NCBI RefSeq assembly: GCF_035989285.1
Contig: NZ_CP108513.1
Coordinates: forward strand, 7,688,001-7,752,000
Source of the DNA: Streptomyces sp. NBC_01235
GTDB lineage: Bacteria > Actinomycetota > Actinomycetes > Streptomycetales > Streptomycetaceae
Direction of reading: 5' to 3'
DNA length: 64,000 nt
This document shows positions 51,898-60,999 of this stretch, one piece after another. Each line of letters opens with the position of its first letter. The first letter of the stretch is position 1. The notes below the pieces were generated by a model. That model did not search any database. It saw only the letters and a program-made list of their open reading frames with translations, and was not told the origin of the DNA. The translations under genes were made by a program, and so were the position numbers.

Positions 51898-52209
51898 ATG
51901 AGTGCACGAACCGACTCCGAACCCCACAGCGACATAGAGGACCCGGACGAGGAGTACGGCACCGAGGACGCCCGGCGGGCCCGCTGGACGGCGACCGGCA
52001 CCGGAGCGCTGCTCACCCTCGCCGGTCTCGCCGCGTCCCTCCTGCGCCTCACCGGATCCGCCCCGGCGCTCGTCCCGGCGGCCTACGCCCTCGGCGCCGC
52101 AGTCTGCGCCCTCGCCGCCCTCCTGGGCTCCCGCGGCCGTACCCGGCGCGCGCTGTGGCTGCTGATCGCCGGGGTGATGGTGATGGCGTTCGGCGACCAG
52201 GCGGACTGA
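51898..52209 (+). CDS. Small membrane protein of unknown function
   Basis: A 103-residue protein. An acidic N-terminus (DIEDPDEEYGTED) precedes about three hydrophobic helices (TGTGALLTLAGLAASLL, VPAAYALGAAVCALAALLG, ALWLLIAGVMVMAF). TACGCT at 51884-51889, a -10-like hexamer, ends 8 nt before the ATG and there is no Shine-Dalgarno, so the message may be leaderless. I do not recognise the family. Confidence 0.7.
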   Translation: MSARTDSEPHSDIEDPDEEYGTEDARRARWTATGTGALLTLAGLAASLLRLTGSAPALVPAAYALGAAVCALAALLGSRGRTRRALWLLIAGVMVMAFGDQAD

Positions 52210-52440
52210 CACGCCCGGTACTGACACGTGGCCGACGTGCCCTGACACCGCGGCCGTTATTGTCCTGTGATCTGCCTCCCACTCTTGTGAAAAGGCGCAC
52301 GAACGCGTCCGACGATCTTTTTCGCCTGCGAGAGTGGCCTCGCATTGCTCATACGTTCTTTGCGGGCTGTTCAAGTCAGACCACGACTGTGCACGAATGT
52401 TCCCGGCCAAAGATCCACAATTCACCCCGGGAGCGCGTCG

Positions 52441-54669
52441 GTGGCAGCCCTTGCACGTTGGTGTGTACGCAACCACCTCGTCACAATCCTGCTCTGGCTG
52501 CTCGCCCTCGGCGCCACGGCCACCGCCGCGGTCGTCACCGGCTCCGCCTACTCCAACGACTACGAGGTCCCCGGCACCGAGTCCGGCCGCGCCACGCAGC
52601 TGCTCACGCAGGGCTTTACGGACCTCGGCGGTGACACCGACACCGTCGTCTGGCACACCACCTCGGACACCGTCCGCGCCGCCGACGTCGAACAGACCAT
52701 GACCCGCACGCTGGAGAAGATCGCCGACCTGCCCGGCGTGGCCTCCGTCGCCGGCCCCTACGACGACCAGGGCAGGGCGCAGATCAGCAAGGACGGGCAC
52801 ACGGCGTACGCCACCGTCGTCTTCGAGGACCGAGCCGAGGACATCGACAAGGGCGAGGCGCAGGCCGTCGTCGACACCGCCCGGGCCGCCGGGAGCGACG
52901 GGCTCCAGGTCGAGCTGGGCGGCAGCGCGATCGGGCTCACCGAGTCCTCCGGCGGGCATCTCGCCGAGGTCGTCGGGGTGGTCGTCGCCGCGGTCGTGCT
53001 GTTCCTGGCCTTCGGCTCGCTCGCCGCCTCGGCTCTGCCCATCGCCACCGCCCTGGTCGGCGTCGGCACCGCGTACGCCGGGATCGTGCTCCTCGGACAC
53101 GCCATGACCGTCGCCGACTTCGCGCCCATGCTCGGCATGCTCATCGGGCTCGGCGTCGGCATCGACTACGCGCTGTTCATCGTGACCAGGCACCGGCGCG
53201 GGCTGAAGCGCGGGCTCACGGTCACCGAAGCCGCCACCAACGCCGTCGCCACCACCGGACGCGCGGTCGTCTTCGCGGGCGCCACGGTGTGCATAGCGCT
53301 GCTCGGCATGCTGATCCTGCGGCTGAGCTTCCTCAACGGAGTGGCGATCGCCGCCTCCCTGACCGTCGTGCTCACCGTCGCCGCCTCCGTGACGCTGCTG
53401 CCCGCCCTGCTGTCCGGGATCGGCATGCGGGCCCTCAGCCGCCGCGAACGCCGCCGCCTCGCCGAGCACGGGCCGCAGCCGGAGCTGCCGACCGGGCTCG
53501 CCGCCCGCTGGTCGGCGTTCGTGGAGCGTCACCCCAAGCTGCTCGGCGCGCTCGCCCTCGTCGTCATCGCCGTCCTCGCCCTGCCCACCTTTTCCCTCCG
53601 TCTGGGCACCTCCGACCAGGGCAACGCCCCGAAGTCGGCCACCACCCGCCAGGCCTACGACCTCCTGTCCGACGGTTTCGGGGCGGGCGTCAACGGCCCG
53701 CTGACCCTGGTGACCCGCGTCGACGGCGCAGAGGACAAGCTCGCCCTCGACAACCTCGACGCAGCCCTGCGCACCACCGAGGGCGTGGCGTCGGTGACCC
53801 CGGTGACCTTCGACTCCGCAGGCCGCACCGCGTACCTCACCGTCGTACCGGAGTCCGCCCCGCAGTCGCAGCACACCACTGAGCTCGTCGACCGGCTGCG
53901 CACCGAGGTGCTGCCCCGGGCCGAGGCCGGCACCTCCCTCGACGTCCAGGTGGGGGGCGTCACGGCGGGCTACGACGACTTCGCGGACGTCATCGTCGGC
54001 AAACTGCCGCTGTTCGTGGGCGTCGTCATCGGCCTGGGCTGTCTGCTGCTCCTGCTCGCGTTCCGGTCCGCCGGCATCCCGCTGAAGGCCGCCGTGATGA
54101 ACGTGGCAGCCGTCGCCGCCGCCTTCGGAGTCGTCGTCGCGATCTTCCAGTGGGGCTGGGGGAGCGAGCTGCTGGGCCTCGGCCGCGCGGGGCCGATCGA
54201 GCCCTTCCTGCCGGTCATCATGGTGTCGGTGCTGTTCGGCCTCTCCATGGACTACCAGGTCTTCCTGGTCAGCCGGATGTACGAGGAGTGGCTGGAGACG
54301 GGCGACAACCGGCGCGCCGTCCGCGTGGGCCTCGCCGAGACCAGCCGCGTGATCAACTCCGCCGCGGTCATCATGATCTCGGTCTTCCTCGCCTTCGTCC
54401 TCAGCGGCGACCGGGTGATCGCCATGTTCGGCATCGCGCTCGCCGCCGCCGTCGCCCTCGACGCCTTCGTCCTCCGTACGCTGCTGGTGCCCGCTCTGAT
54501 GCACCTGCTCGGCGGCGCCAACTGGTGGCTTCCCCGTTGGCTCGACCGGCGGCTGCCGCGGATCAGCATCGAGCCGCCCGAGTGCCGTGCCGCCCATGAG
54601 AGGCTCACCGAGGCAGTGGAGGCGCTGGAGAAGGAGCGGGAGCCGGATGTACGCGATATCGCTGGGTGA
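52441..54669 (+). CDS. MMPL-family (RND-type) membrane transporter
   Basis: A 742-residue transporter with two halves. Each half has one membrane helix, an extracytoplasmic domain and a five-helix bundle. Proton-relay Asp-Tyr pairs are visible at Asp242-Tyr243 (GIDYALF) and Asp604-Tyr605 (SMDYQVF). MMPL proteins export lipids, pigments or drugs. GTG 52441 follows GGGAG with 8-nt spacing; a longer reading would add 32 residues without character. The preceding 231 nt are non-coding and probably promoter. Its last 23 nt overlap the acetyltransferase gene. Confidence 0.92.
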   Translation: MAALARWCVRNHLVTILLWLLALGATATAAVVTGSAYSNDYEVPGTESGRATQLLTQGFTDLGGDTDTVVWHTTSDTVRAADVEQTMTRTLEKIADLPGVASVAGPYDDQGRAQISKDGHTAYATVVFEDRAEDIDKGEAQAVVDTARAAGSDGLQVELGGSAIGLTESSGGHLAEVVGVVVAAVVLFLAFGSLAASALPIATALVGVGTAYAGIVLLGHAMTVADFAPMLGMLIGLGVGIDYALFIVTRHRRGLKRGLTVTEAATNAVATTGRAVVFAGATVCIALLGMLILRLSFLNGVAIAASLTVVLTVAASVTLLPALLSGIGMRALSRRERRRLAEHGPQPELPTGLAARWSAFVERHPKLLGALALVVIAVLALPTFSLRLGTSDQGNAPKSATTRQAYDLLSDGFGAGVNGPLTLVTRVDGAEDKLALDNLDAALRTTEGVASVTPVTFDSAGRTAYLTVVPESAPQSQHTTELVDRLRTEVLPRAEAGTSLDVQVGGVTAGYDDFADVIVGKLPLFVGVVIGLGCLLLLLAFRSAGIPLKAAVMNVAAVAAAFGVVVAIFQWGWGSELLGLGRAGPIEPFLPVIMVSVLFGLSMDYQVFLVSRMYEEWLETGDNRRAVRVGLAETSRVINSAAVIMISVFLAFVLSGDRVIAMFGIALAAAVALDAFVLRTLLVPALMHLLGGANWWLPRWLDRRLPRISIEPPECRAAHERLTEAVEALEKEREPDVRDIAG

Positions 54670-55222
54670 CGACGGAGCCGAACTGCGTCCCCTGGAGCCC
54701 TGGCACGCCGAGGAGTTCCTCGCGCACCTGGAGCGAGGCCGGGAGTTCATCAACCAGTACGTCCCCTTCGGCTCGAAGGCCGAGGACGTGGCCGGCGCGC
54801 GCGAGGTGCTCCAGCGGTACGCCGACATGCGCGCCGCCGACACCGGCTCCCTGCACGGCCTGTGGCTGGACGGCAAGCTCGTGGGCGGGGTGCTCTTCCT
54901 GAACTTCGACGCCGAGGCCGCGAACTGCGAGGTCGGCTGCTGGCTGGAACCCGCCGCCACCGGGCGCGGTCTGATCACCCGGGCCATCCGGGTGCTGATC
55001 GACTTCGCCGTGGACCAGCGCGGGATCCAGCGGATCGAGTGGGTCGCGTCCGCGGGGAACACGCCCAGCCTGAACGTCGCCCGGCGGCTGGGGATGACCC
55101 GCGACGGCGTGCGCCGGCAGGCCTACCCCTATCGTGGGGTGCGGCACGACCTCGAAGTGTGGTCCGTGCTGGCCCAGGAGTGGCACGACGCACGCGCGCG
55201 TGCCGCTCACAACGATCATTAA
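54647..55222 (+). CDS. GNAT-family N-acetyltransferase (RimJ/RimL type)
   Basis: A 191-residue acetyltransferase. It opens with LRPLEPWHAEEFLAHLERGR, has GCWLEPAATGRGLITRAIRV (acetyl-CoA-binding loop, here ATGRGL) near residue 107 and ends with the RimJ-like NVARRLGMTRDGV and YRGVRHDLEVWS. ATG 54647 follows AAGGAG and overlaps the transporter end by 23 nt. The target is unknown: protein N-terminus, antibiotic or small molecule. Confidence 0.88.
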   Translation: MYAISLGDDGAELRPLEPWHAEEFLAHLERGREFINQYVPFGSKAEDVAGAREVLQRYADMRAADTGSLHGLWLDGKLVGGVLFLNFDAEAANCEVGCWLEPAATGRGLITRAIRVLIDFAVDQRGIQRIEWVASAGNTPSLNVARRLGMTRDGVRRQAYPYRGVRHDLEVWSVLAQEWHDARARAAHNDH

Positions 55223-55257
55223 GGGACCTCTCAGAGAGCGTCCGTACGGTGCGAGGT

Positions 55258-55824
55258 ATGGGAACCAAGACTGCTGACGAGGCCGGCGCCGAGACCGGCA
55301 CCGAGACGAAGACCGACGAGGAGAAGGTGGACGTCACCAAGACCGACGCCACGGACGAGGTGACCGAAGAGGCACCGCACTCCGACGAGCTCGTCGCCGA
55401 GGACGGTGACGCCGTCGCGGACGGCTCCGTCGGCGTCGGCCAGGGCGCGGGCGCCGTCGTCTCCGCAGTGCTCGGCTTCGTGTCGCTCACCGGCAGCTGG
55501 ATCGGCACCGTCGCCGGGGCGCGCCAGACCCTCGTCGGCCAGCTGCACAATTCCACCTCGTCGAACACGAGCCTCGCCAAGCAGCTGGAGGCGACCCACG
55601 GCGACGCCTGGCAGACCACCGCGCTGTGGGCCGGCCTGTTCGCGCTGGCCGCGCTGGTCGTCGGCGTCGTCGTGCTGGCCCGCCCGGCCTTCGGCACCGC
55701 CCGTCCGCAGGCGACCTGGATCAAGTCGGTCTCCTGGGCCGGCGTCGCGCTGGGCGTCATCGGCCTGCTCCTGGCCGTCCTCAAGTACACCGACGCGCTG
55801 CTCCCCCTGCCCGGCGCAAGCTGA
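55258..55824 (+). CDS. Acidic-headed membrane protein of unknown function
   Basis: A 188-residue protein. The first about 60 residues are rich in Glu, Asp and Thr (TETKTDEEKVDVTKTDATDE). Three hydrophobic helices follow (VVSAVLGFVSLTGSWIG, LFALAALVVGVVVLARPAF, WAGVALGVIGLLLAVLKYT). TACGGT at 55244-55249 ends 8 nt before the ATG, suggesting a leaderless message. No family recognised. A strong terminator follows. Confidence 0.75.
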   Translation: MGTKTADEAGAETGTETKTDEEKVDVTKTDATDEVTEEAPHSDELVAEDGDAVADGSVGVGQGAGAVVSAVLGFVSLTGSWIGTVAGARQTLVGQLHNSTSSNTSLAKQLEATHGDAWQTTALWAGLFALAALVVGVVVLARPAFGTARPQATWIKSVSWAGVALGVIGLLLAVLKYTDALLPLPGAS

Positions 55825-55840
55825 GTCCGCGCAGGTCACG

Positions 55841-55890
55841 AGGGGTCTTAGTCCGGCCGTAAGCACCTTACGGCCGGCCCTGGGACCCCT
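55841..55890 (+). terminator. Nested hairpin terminator
   Basis: An inner perfect stem CCGGCCGTAAG / CTTACGGCCGG (55853-55863, 55867-55877) with a 3-nt loop sits inside an outer AGGGGTC / GACCCCT pair. It lies 16 nt after the membrane protein stop. Confidence 0.8.
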
Positions 55891-56024
55891 CAGCCGCGTC
55901 TAAGGCACCCCCCGTCGCCGAAGATGCGGAACTCTCCCGATGTGGCGGACCCGCCTGGGAGACGAAGGTGGAGGCATCGCGGCAAGCGAAGCCGAAAACC
56001 CACCTTCCCAAGGGGACATCCACC

Positions 56025-56234
56025 ATGTACGAGTACGAGCTCCAGCAGGCCCGTTCCGCCGAACTGCTCCGCCGGGCCGAACACGAGCGGCTGGCCCGCG
56101 AGGCCGTCCGCGGCCGGCGTGCCGCCCGCCGCGAGGCCGCCGAACGCACCACCGCCCAGCGGTCGGACGGCGGCGCCGAGAACGAGTCGCATACCCACCT
56201 CCTGCGCCGGCTCCGGTTCGCCCGGCCGGCATGA
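56025..56234 (+). CDS. Small basic coiled-coil-like protein
   Basis: A 69-residue protein rich in Arg, Glu and Ala (YELQQARSAELLRRAEHERL...RREAAERT), predicted to be one long amphipathic helix. ATG 56025 follows AAGGGGA at 56010-56016. From memory, very similar small proteins recur in many Streptomyces. No function known. It sits 116 nt before the large regulator gene. Confidence 0.72.
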   Translation: MYEYELQQARSAELLRRAEHERLAREAVRGRRAARREAAERTTAQRSDGGAENESHTHLLRRLRFARPA

Positions 56235-56284
56235 ACCCCGGGGCGGGGGAGGGCGACCGCACGGGGGTCGGCCGCCTTCCCACC

Positions 56285-56326
56285 GGGGTTCCGGCGACAT
56301 CCGTCGGGGTTCCGGGGATATCCGCT
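56285..56326. repeat. 21-bp tandem direct repeat upstream of the LAL regulator
   Basis: Two adjacent 21-bp units (56285-56305, 56306-56326) share GGGGTTCCGG and ATCCG and match at 17 of 21 positions. The period is two helical turns. They end 24 nt before ATG 56351. If translation of the regulator began at 56231 instead, they would encode a GVPATSV/GVPGISA repeat. Confidence 0.6.
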
Positions 56327-56350
56327 GGGCCGTCCTCACACCCCCGTGCG

Positions 56351-59300
56351 ATGCTCGCCCCCGTGGAGACCAGGTCCGTCAGCCCCGTCTTCGTCGGTCG
56401 CGCCGACGAGTTGGACACCCTGAACGCCGCGCTCTCCCGCGCCGCGGCGGGAGAGCCGCAGGCGCTGCTCATCGGCGGCGAGGCCGGGGTCGGCAAGACC
56501 AGGCTCGTCGAGGAGTTCGCCACGGCCGCCCGCCGCCGGGGCGCCGTCGTCGCGGTCGGCGGTTGCGTCGAGATCGGCGCCGACGGACTGCCCTTCGCCC
56601 CGTTCTCCACCGCCCTGCGCGCCCTGCGCCGCACCCTGCCGGACGAACTGGCCGCCGCCGGGGCCGGCCAGGAGGAGGAACTCGCCCGGCTGCTGCCCGA
56701 ACTGGGCGTGGCGGCCTCCGGACGCCACGACGAGGAGGGCATGGCCCGCCTCTTCGAACTCACCGCCCGCCTCCTGGAACGCGTCGCCGCCGACCGCACC
56801 GTCGTCGTCGCCCTGGAGGACCTGCACTGGGCCGACGCCTCCACCCGCCACCTGCTGTCCTACCTGCTGCGCACCCTGCGCACCGGCCGGCTCGTCGTCC
56901 TCGCCACCTACCGCGCCGACGACATCCACCGCCGCCACCCGCTGCGCCCCCTGCTCGCCGAACTCGACCGGCTGCGCACCGTCCAGCGCCTCGAACTCGC
57001 CCGCTTCACCCGCGACGAGGTCTGCCGCCAGATCGCCGGCATCCTCGCCCACGAACCCGACCCCGACCAGGTCGACGACATCTTCGAACGCTCCGACGGC
57101 AACGCCTTCTTCGTCGAGGAACTCGCCGTCGCCGCCCACGAGGGCTGCCGCACCGGCCTCACCGACTCCCTTCGCGACCTGCTGCTCGTCCGCGTCGAGG
57201 CCTTGCCCGAGAGCGCGCAGAACGTCGCCCGGATCGTCGCCGAGGGAGGCTCCACCGTCGAGTACCGGCTGCTCGACGCCGTCGCCCGGCTCGCCGAGGA
57301 CGAGCTTCTCGAGGCACTGCGCGCCGCCGTCGGCGCCAACATCCTGCTCGCCGCCCCCGACGGCGACGGCTACCGCTTCCGGCACTCCCTGGTCCGCGAG
57401 GCCGTCGGCGACGACCTGCTCCCCGGCGAACGCTCCCGCCTCAACCGCCGTTACGCCGAGGCCCTCGAGGCCGACCCGACGCTCGTCCCCGCCGACGAGC
57501 GCGTCATGCGGCTGGCCAGCTACTGGTACCACGCGCACGACCCGGCCAAGGCCCTCCCCGCTGTTCTGGACGCCTCCGTCGAGGCCCGCTCCCGGCGCGC
57601 CTACAGCGAACAACTGCGGCTCCTGGAACGGGCGATGGAACTGTGGGAGACCGCGCCGGAGGGGGTGCGGGCCGCCCTGCGACCCGTCGGACACACCGAG
57701 GCCTGCTCTCCCTGCGGATGCGACCCGGCCACCACCCCGCTGCGCTTCCTCGACCTCATGGCCGAGGCCGCCGTCGCAGGCCGTTACTGCGGGGAACGCG
57801 AACGCGCCCTGAAGATCACCAAGCGGGCCCTGCGCCTCCTGGAGGACGAGGACGACCCCCAGCGCGCCGCCTGGTTCTGGGTGCAGCGCTCCCGGCTGGT
57901 GCACTCCCTGGGCCGGGGCAGCGGCCGCGAGGAACTGGCCACCGCCCAGGACCTGGTGCGCGGCCTGCCGCCCAGCGAGGTGCACGCCGAGGTGCTCACC
58001 CACATCGCCAACTGGTCCATGGTCCACGCCCCCGGTCCCGACGCCTACCAGGCCGCCGAACGGGCCGTGGAGTACGCCCGCATGATCGGCTCCCGCGAGA
58101 CCGAGCTCAACGCCCGCCAGGTCCTCGGTGTCCTCATGGTTCACGCCGGCCACATCGAGGCCGGACTCGCGCAGCTGCACGACGTCAGGGACCGGGCCCT
58201 CGCCGAGGACGCCCCCTCCGTCGCCCTGAACGCCTATGTCGACCTCTCCTCCGAACTGGAGGCGATCGGCCGCTCCCGGGAGGCCGTCCCGATCCTGGAC
58301 AAGGGCCTCGACTTCGCCGAACGGCACGGACCGCCCGACACCGTGGCCCGGGTATGGGGCAACCTCGCCGAGTCCTACCTCTCCCTGGGCCGCTGGGACG
58401 AGGCCGACCGCGCCTGCGCCGCCGCCGGGCGGGTGGGTCGGGGTGTGGCGATCCTCGGCGTCCACGCCACCCTCCGCGCCGAACTCGCCCTCGCCCGCGG
58501 CGACCTCGCCGAGGCCGACCGCCAACTCGCTGCGGGTCAGGGCTTCTTCGGCTCCCACGAACCCGCCCCCCAGCACCATCTCCCCCTCACCCGCCTCGCC
58601 ATCGGACTCGCCGCGGCCCAGGGCCGCCCGCTGGACGCCCGCGCCCACGTCTCACCCGTCCTCGACCGAGGCTTCCCGCCCGGTGCCCAGCGTGACGCCT
58701 GGCCCCTGTTGCTCGCCGCCGCCTCAGCCGAGGGCGACGCCCGCGCACTGCCCGCCGCCGGGCCCGGCCGCGCCGACCTCGTCGACCGCATCCGCACGGC
58801 CGCCAAGAAGCTCGCCACGATCGCCCCCGTCTGGCAGGCCCACGAACGCTGGGTCCGCGTCGAGCTCCTGCGCGCCGAGGGCCGCGCCGACCCGGACGAC
58901 TGGTCCGAGGTGGTCACCGCCTTCGAACACCTGGAACGCCCCTACGACCTCGCCCGCACCCGCCACCGCCTGGCCGAGGCCCTGCTCTCCGCCGGCGGCG
59001 ACGACGAACGCGACCGAGCCGCCGAGCTCCTCCGCCTCGCCCGCGCCGTCGCCGCCCACCTCGGCGCCGTCCCCCTCACCGACGCCGTCACCCTCCTCGC
59101 CCGACGCGCCCGCCTCCCGCTCACCCCCACCACCCTCACCTCACGGAAGCCGTCCGCCGACCCCATCGAGTCCCTCGGCCTGACCAGCCGGGAACGCGAC
59201 GTCCTCCGCCTGGTCTCCGCCGGCCGCACCAACCGGCAGATCGCCGAGGAACTCTTCATCTCGCCGAAGACGGCCAGCGTCCACGTCTCGAACATCCTGT

Positions 59301-59398
59301 CCAAGCTCGACGTCTCGGGCCGCGGAGAGGCGGCGGCGGTGGCCCACCGGCTGGGGCTGTTCCCGCCGGGGGCGGGGGAGCGGGTGGCCGCGCGATGA
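56351..59398 (+). CDS. Large ATP-binding LuxR-family (LAL) transcriptional regulator
   Basis: A 1015-residue regulator of the LAL/STAND type. The N-terminal P-loop domain has Walker A GGEAGVGKTRL (about 39-49) and Walker B VVVALEDLHWAD (about 151-162). A long helical, TPR-like middle follows, with a Cys-rich EACSPCGC at 450-457. The C-terminal LuxR DNA-binding domain (SRERDVLRLVSAGRTNRQIA onward, about 944-1000) is complete. ATG 56351 is preferred; an upstream ATG at 56231 in the same frame would add a Gly/Pro/Ser-rich 40 residues. LAL proteins often activate secondary metabolism or sugar use. The target is not evident here. Confidence 0.9.
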   Translation: MLAPVETRSVSPVFVGRADELDTLNAALSRAAAGEPQALLIGGEAGVGKTRLVEEFATAARRRGAVVAVGGCVEIGADGLPFAPFSTALRALRRTLPDELAAAGAGQEEELARLLPELGVAASGRHDEEGMARLFELTARLLERVAADRTVVVALEDLHWADASTRHLLSYLLRTLRTGRLVVLATYRADDIHRRHPLRPLLAELDRLRTVQRLELARFTRDEVCRQIAGILAHEPDPDQVDDIFERSDGNAFFVEELAVAAHEGCRTGLTDSLRDLLLVRVEALPESAQNVARIVAEGGSTVEYRLLDAVARLAEDELLEALRAAVGANILLAAPDGDGYRFRHSLVREAVGDDLLPGERSRLNRRYAEALEADPTLVPADERVMRLASYWYHAHDPAKALPAVLDASVEARSRRAYSEQLRLLERAMELWETAPEGVRAALRPVGHTEACSPCGCDPATTPLRFLDLMAEAAVAGRYCGERERALKITKRALRLLEDEDDPQRAAWFWVQRSRLVHSLGRGSGREELATAQDLVRGLPPSEVHAEVLTHIANWSMVHAPGPDAYQAAERAVEYARMIGSRETELNARQVLGVLMVHAGHIEAGLAQLHDVRDRALAEDAPSVALNAYVDLSSELEAIGRSREAVPILDKGLDFAERHGPPDTVARVWGNLAESYLSLGRWDEADRACAAAGRVGRGVAILGVHATLRAELALARGDLAEADRQLAAGQGFFGSHEPAPQHHLPLTRLAIGLAAAQGRPLDARAHVSPVLDRGFPPGAQRDAWPLLLAAASAEGDARALPAAGPGRADLVDRIRTAAKKLATIAPVWQAHERWVRVELLRAEGRADPDDWSEVVTAFEHLERPYDLARTRHRLAEALLSAGGDDERDRAAELLRLARAVAAHLGAVPLTDAVTLLARRARLPLTPTTLTSRKPSADPIESLGLTSRERDVLRLVSAGRTNRQIAEELFISPKTASVHVSNILSKLDVSGRGEAAAVAHRLGLFPPGAGERVAAR

Positions 59399-59438
59399 TG
59401 GACAACGGTGACATACCGGCCCCCGGAAAGGGAGAACG

Positions 59439-59675
59439 ATGTTCAACGCCTTCGAGGACCTCTTCGCGCCGGGCCGCAAGCACACCCGGGACGAGCAGAA
59501 CCGGCTGGAGCTGACCCGGGAGGACGTCGGGGACGGTGATCCCGGGCGGGGGCCGATAGACCTCACGTCCGGGAAGGTCGTCGTACGGCCGCCCGAGACG
59601 GAGGCGGGGGCGTCGGAGGCGGAGGCGGAGGCGGGGGAAGCGGCGGAGTCGGAGGCAGGGGCGGAGGACGGGTGA
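59439..59675 (+). CDS. Small conserved protein (possible DUF6191)
   Basis: A 78-residue protein. The N-terminal part (MFNAFEDLFAPGRKHTRDEQ ... DPGRGPIDLTSGKVVVR) is compact and looks conserved; I recall such proteins in Streptomyces as DUF6191. The tail is an acidic Glu-Ala-Gly repeat. The ribosome site AAAGGGAG lies 5-12 nt before the ATG. It begins 40 nt after the LAL regulator and is probably cotranscribed. Function unknown. Confidence 0.72.
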   Translation: MFNAFEDLFAPGRKHTRDEQNRLELTREDVGDGDPGRGPIDLTSGKVVVRPPETEAGASEAEAEAGEAAESEAGAEDG

Positions 59676-59727
59676 CGGGTGACGGGTGACAGGTGGAGGA
59701 CGGGTGAGGGAGGACGGGCGAAGGTGC

Positions 59728-60888
59728 TCAGCTCACCTCCAGCTCAAGGATCCGGTCGTCCCCCGTCTTCGGGTCGCCCCGGCCGTCCGTGTTGCTGGTC
59801 GTGACCCACAGCTTGTCGCCGCCCGCCGACACCACCGTGCGCAGCCGGCCGTACTCGCCCTTGAGGAAGGCCTGCGGGTCCGCCGAGGCCGCCGTGCCCT
59901 TCAGCGGGATGCGCCACAGGCGCTGCCCCTTCAGCCCCGCCATCCAGATCGAGCCCTCCGCGTAGGCGATGCCACTGGGCGAGGCGTCGTCGGTGTGCCA
60001 CTGGGCTGTCGGGTTGCGGTACTTCGCGTCCTCGGACCTGCCCTCCGCCGCCGGCCAGCCGTAGTCGGCGCCCGGCATGATCGCGTTCAGCTCGTCCCAC
60101 GTGTTCTGCCCGAACTCCGAGGCGAACAGGCGCTGTTTGGAGTCCCAGGCCAGACCCTGCACATTGCGGTGGCCGTACGAGTACACCGGGGAGTCCGGGA
60201 ACGGGTTGCCGGCGGCCGGTTCGCCCTCCGGGGTCAGCCGCAGGATCTTGCCGCCCAGGGACTTCTTGTCCTGGGCCAGGCCCCGGTCGCCGCTCTCGCC
60301 CGTGCCGGCGTAGAGCATGCCGTCCGGGCCGAACGCGATCCGGCCACCGTTGTGGATCATGCCCTTGGGGATGCCCTTGAAGACCGTGTCGGGCGCCCCC
60401 AGCTGGTCCCCGGCGGGCCGCTTCGTGTCGTAGATCATGCGGACGATCCGGTTGTCCGAGGCCGAGGTGAAGTACGCGTAGACCATGTGGTCCGAGGCGT
60501 AGTCGGGGGAGAGGGCCAGGCCCAGCAGGCCGCCCTCGCCCGCGGCGGAGACGCCCGGCACCTCACCCAGCTCGGTCTTTCGGCCCGTCTTCTCGTCGAC
60601 CCGTGTGATCGTCCCCTCGTCGCGCGAGGCAACCAGCAGGCCGCCCTCGGGGAGCGGGGCCAGGCCCCAGGGGGTGTTCAGGCCCTCGGCGACCGTGCGC
60701 ACCACCTTGACCGTGCCCTTCGCGGGCGGGGTCTCCTCGGCGGCCGGGGAGGTCTGCGCGGCCTTGCGCCCCGGGGACGCGCTGGCGGAGGCGCCCGGCG
60801 ACTCCTCGGCGTCGGAGGAACAGCCGGCCGTCACCAGCAGAGCGCTCGCGGCCAACACGGCCGACACAGCTCGACGTTGCACGATCAT
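59728..60888 (-). CDS. PQQ-dependent sugar (glucose/sorbosone) dehydrogenase-like lipoprotein
   Basis: A 386-residue exported lipoprotein. The signal peptide ends in the lipobox LVTAGC with Cys22, followed by a Ser/Ala/Pro-rich linker. The six-bladed propeller is recognised by LNTPWGLAPLPEGGLLVASRD (in its PWGLA core), GGLLGLALSPDYA, IHNGGRIAFGPDGMLYAGTG (in parts) and YSYGHRNVQGLAWD. Whether it binds PQQ and which sugar it oxidises is unknown. The start at 60888 gives a normal signal peptide. Confidence 0.88.
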   Translation of the reverse strand: MIVQRRAVSAVLAASALLVTAGCSSDAEESPGASASASPGRKAAQTSPAAEETPPAKGTVKVVRTVAEGLNTPWGLAPLPEGGLLVASRDEGTITRVDEKTGRKTELGEVPGVSAAGEGGLLGLALSPDYASDHMVYAYFTSASDNRIVRMIYDTKRPAGDQLGAPDTVFKGIPKGMIHNGGRIAFGPDGMLYAGTGESGDRGLAQDKKSLGGKILRLTPEGEPAAGNPFPDSPVYSYGHRNVQGLAWDSKQRLFASEFGQNTWDELNAIMPGADYGWPAAEGRSEDAKYRNPTAQWHTDDASPSGIAYAEGSIWMAGLKGQRLWRIPLKGTAASADPQAFLKGEYGRLRTVVSAGGDKLWVTTSNTDGRGDPKTGDDRILELEVS

Positions 60889-60999
60889 GTTCCCTTCGAC
60901 AGGACGGTCACGGCGGTACCTGCGGCAGGCTCCACTTGTCCTACGCCGCTCACGCCTCAGGGGTTCCCGATCCGGCTCGACCCGACCCGAAAGCGGCAC

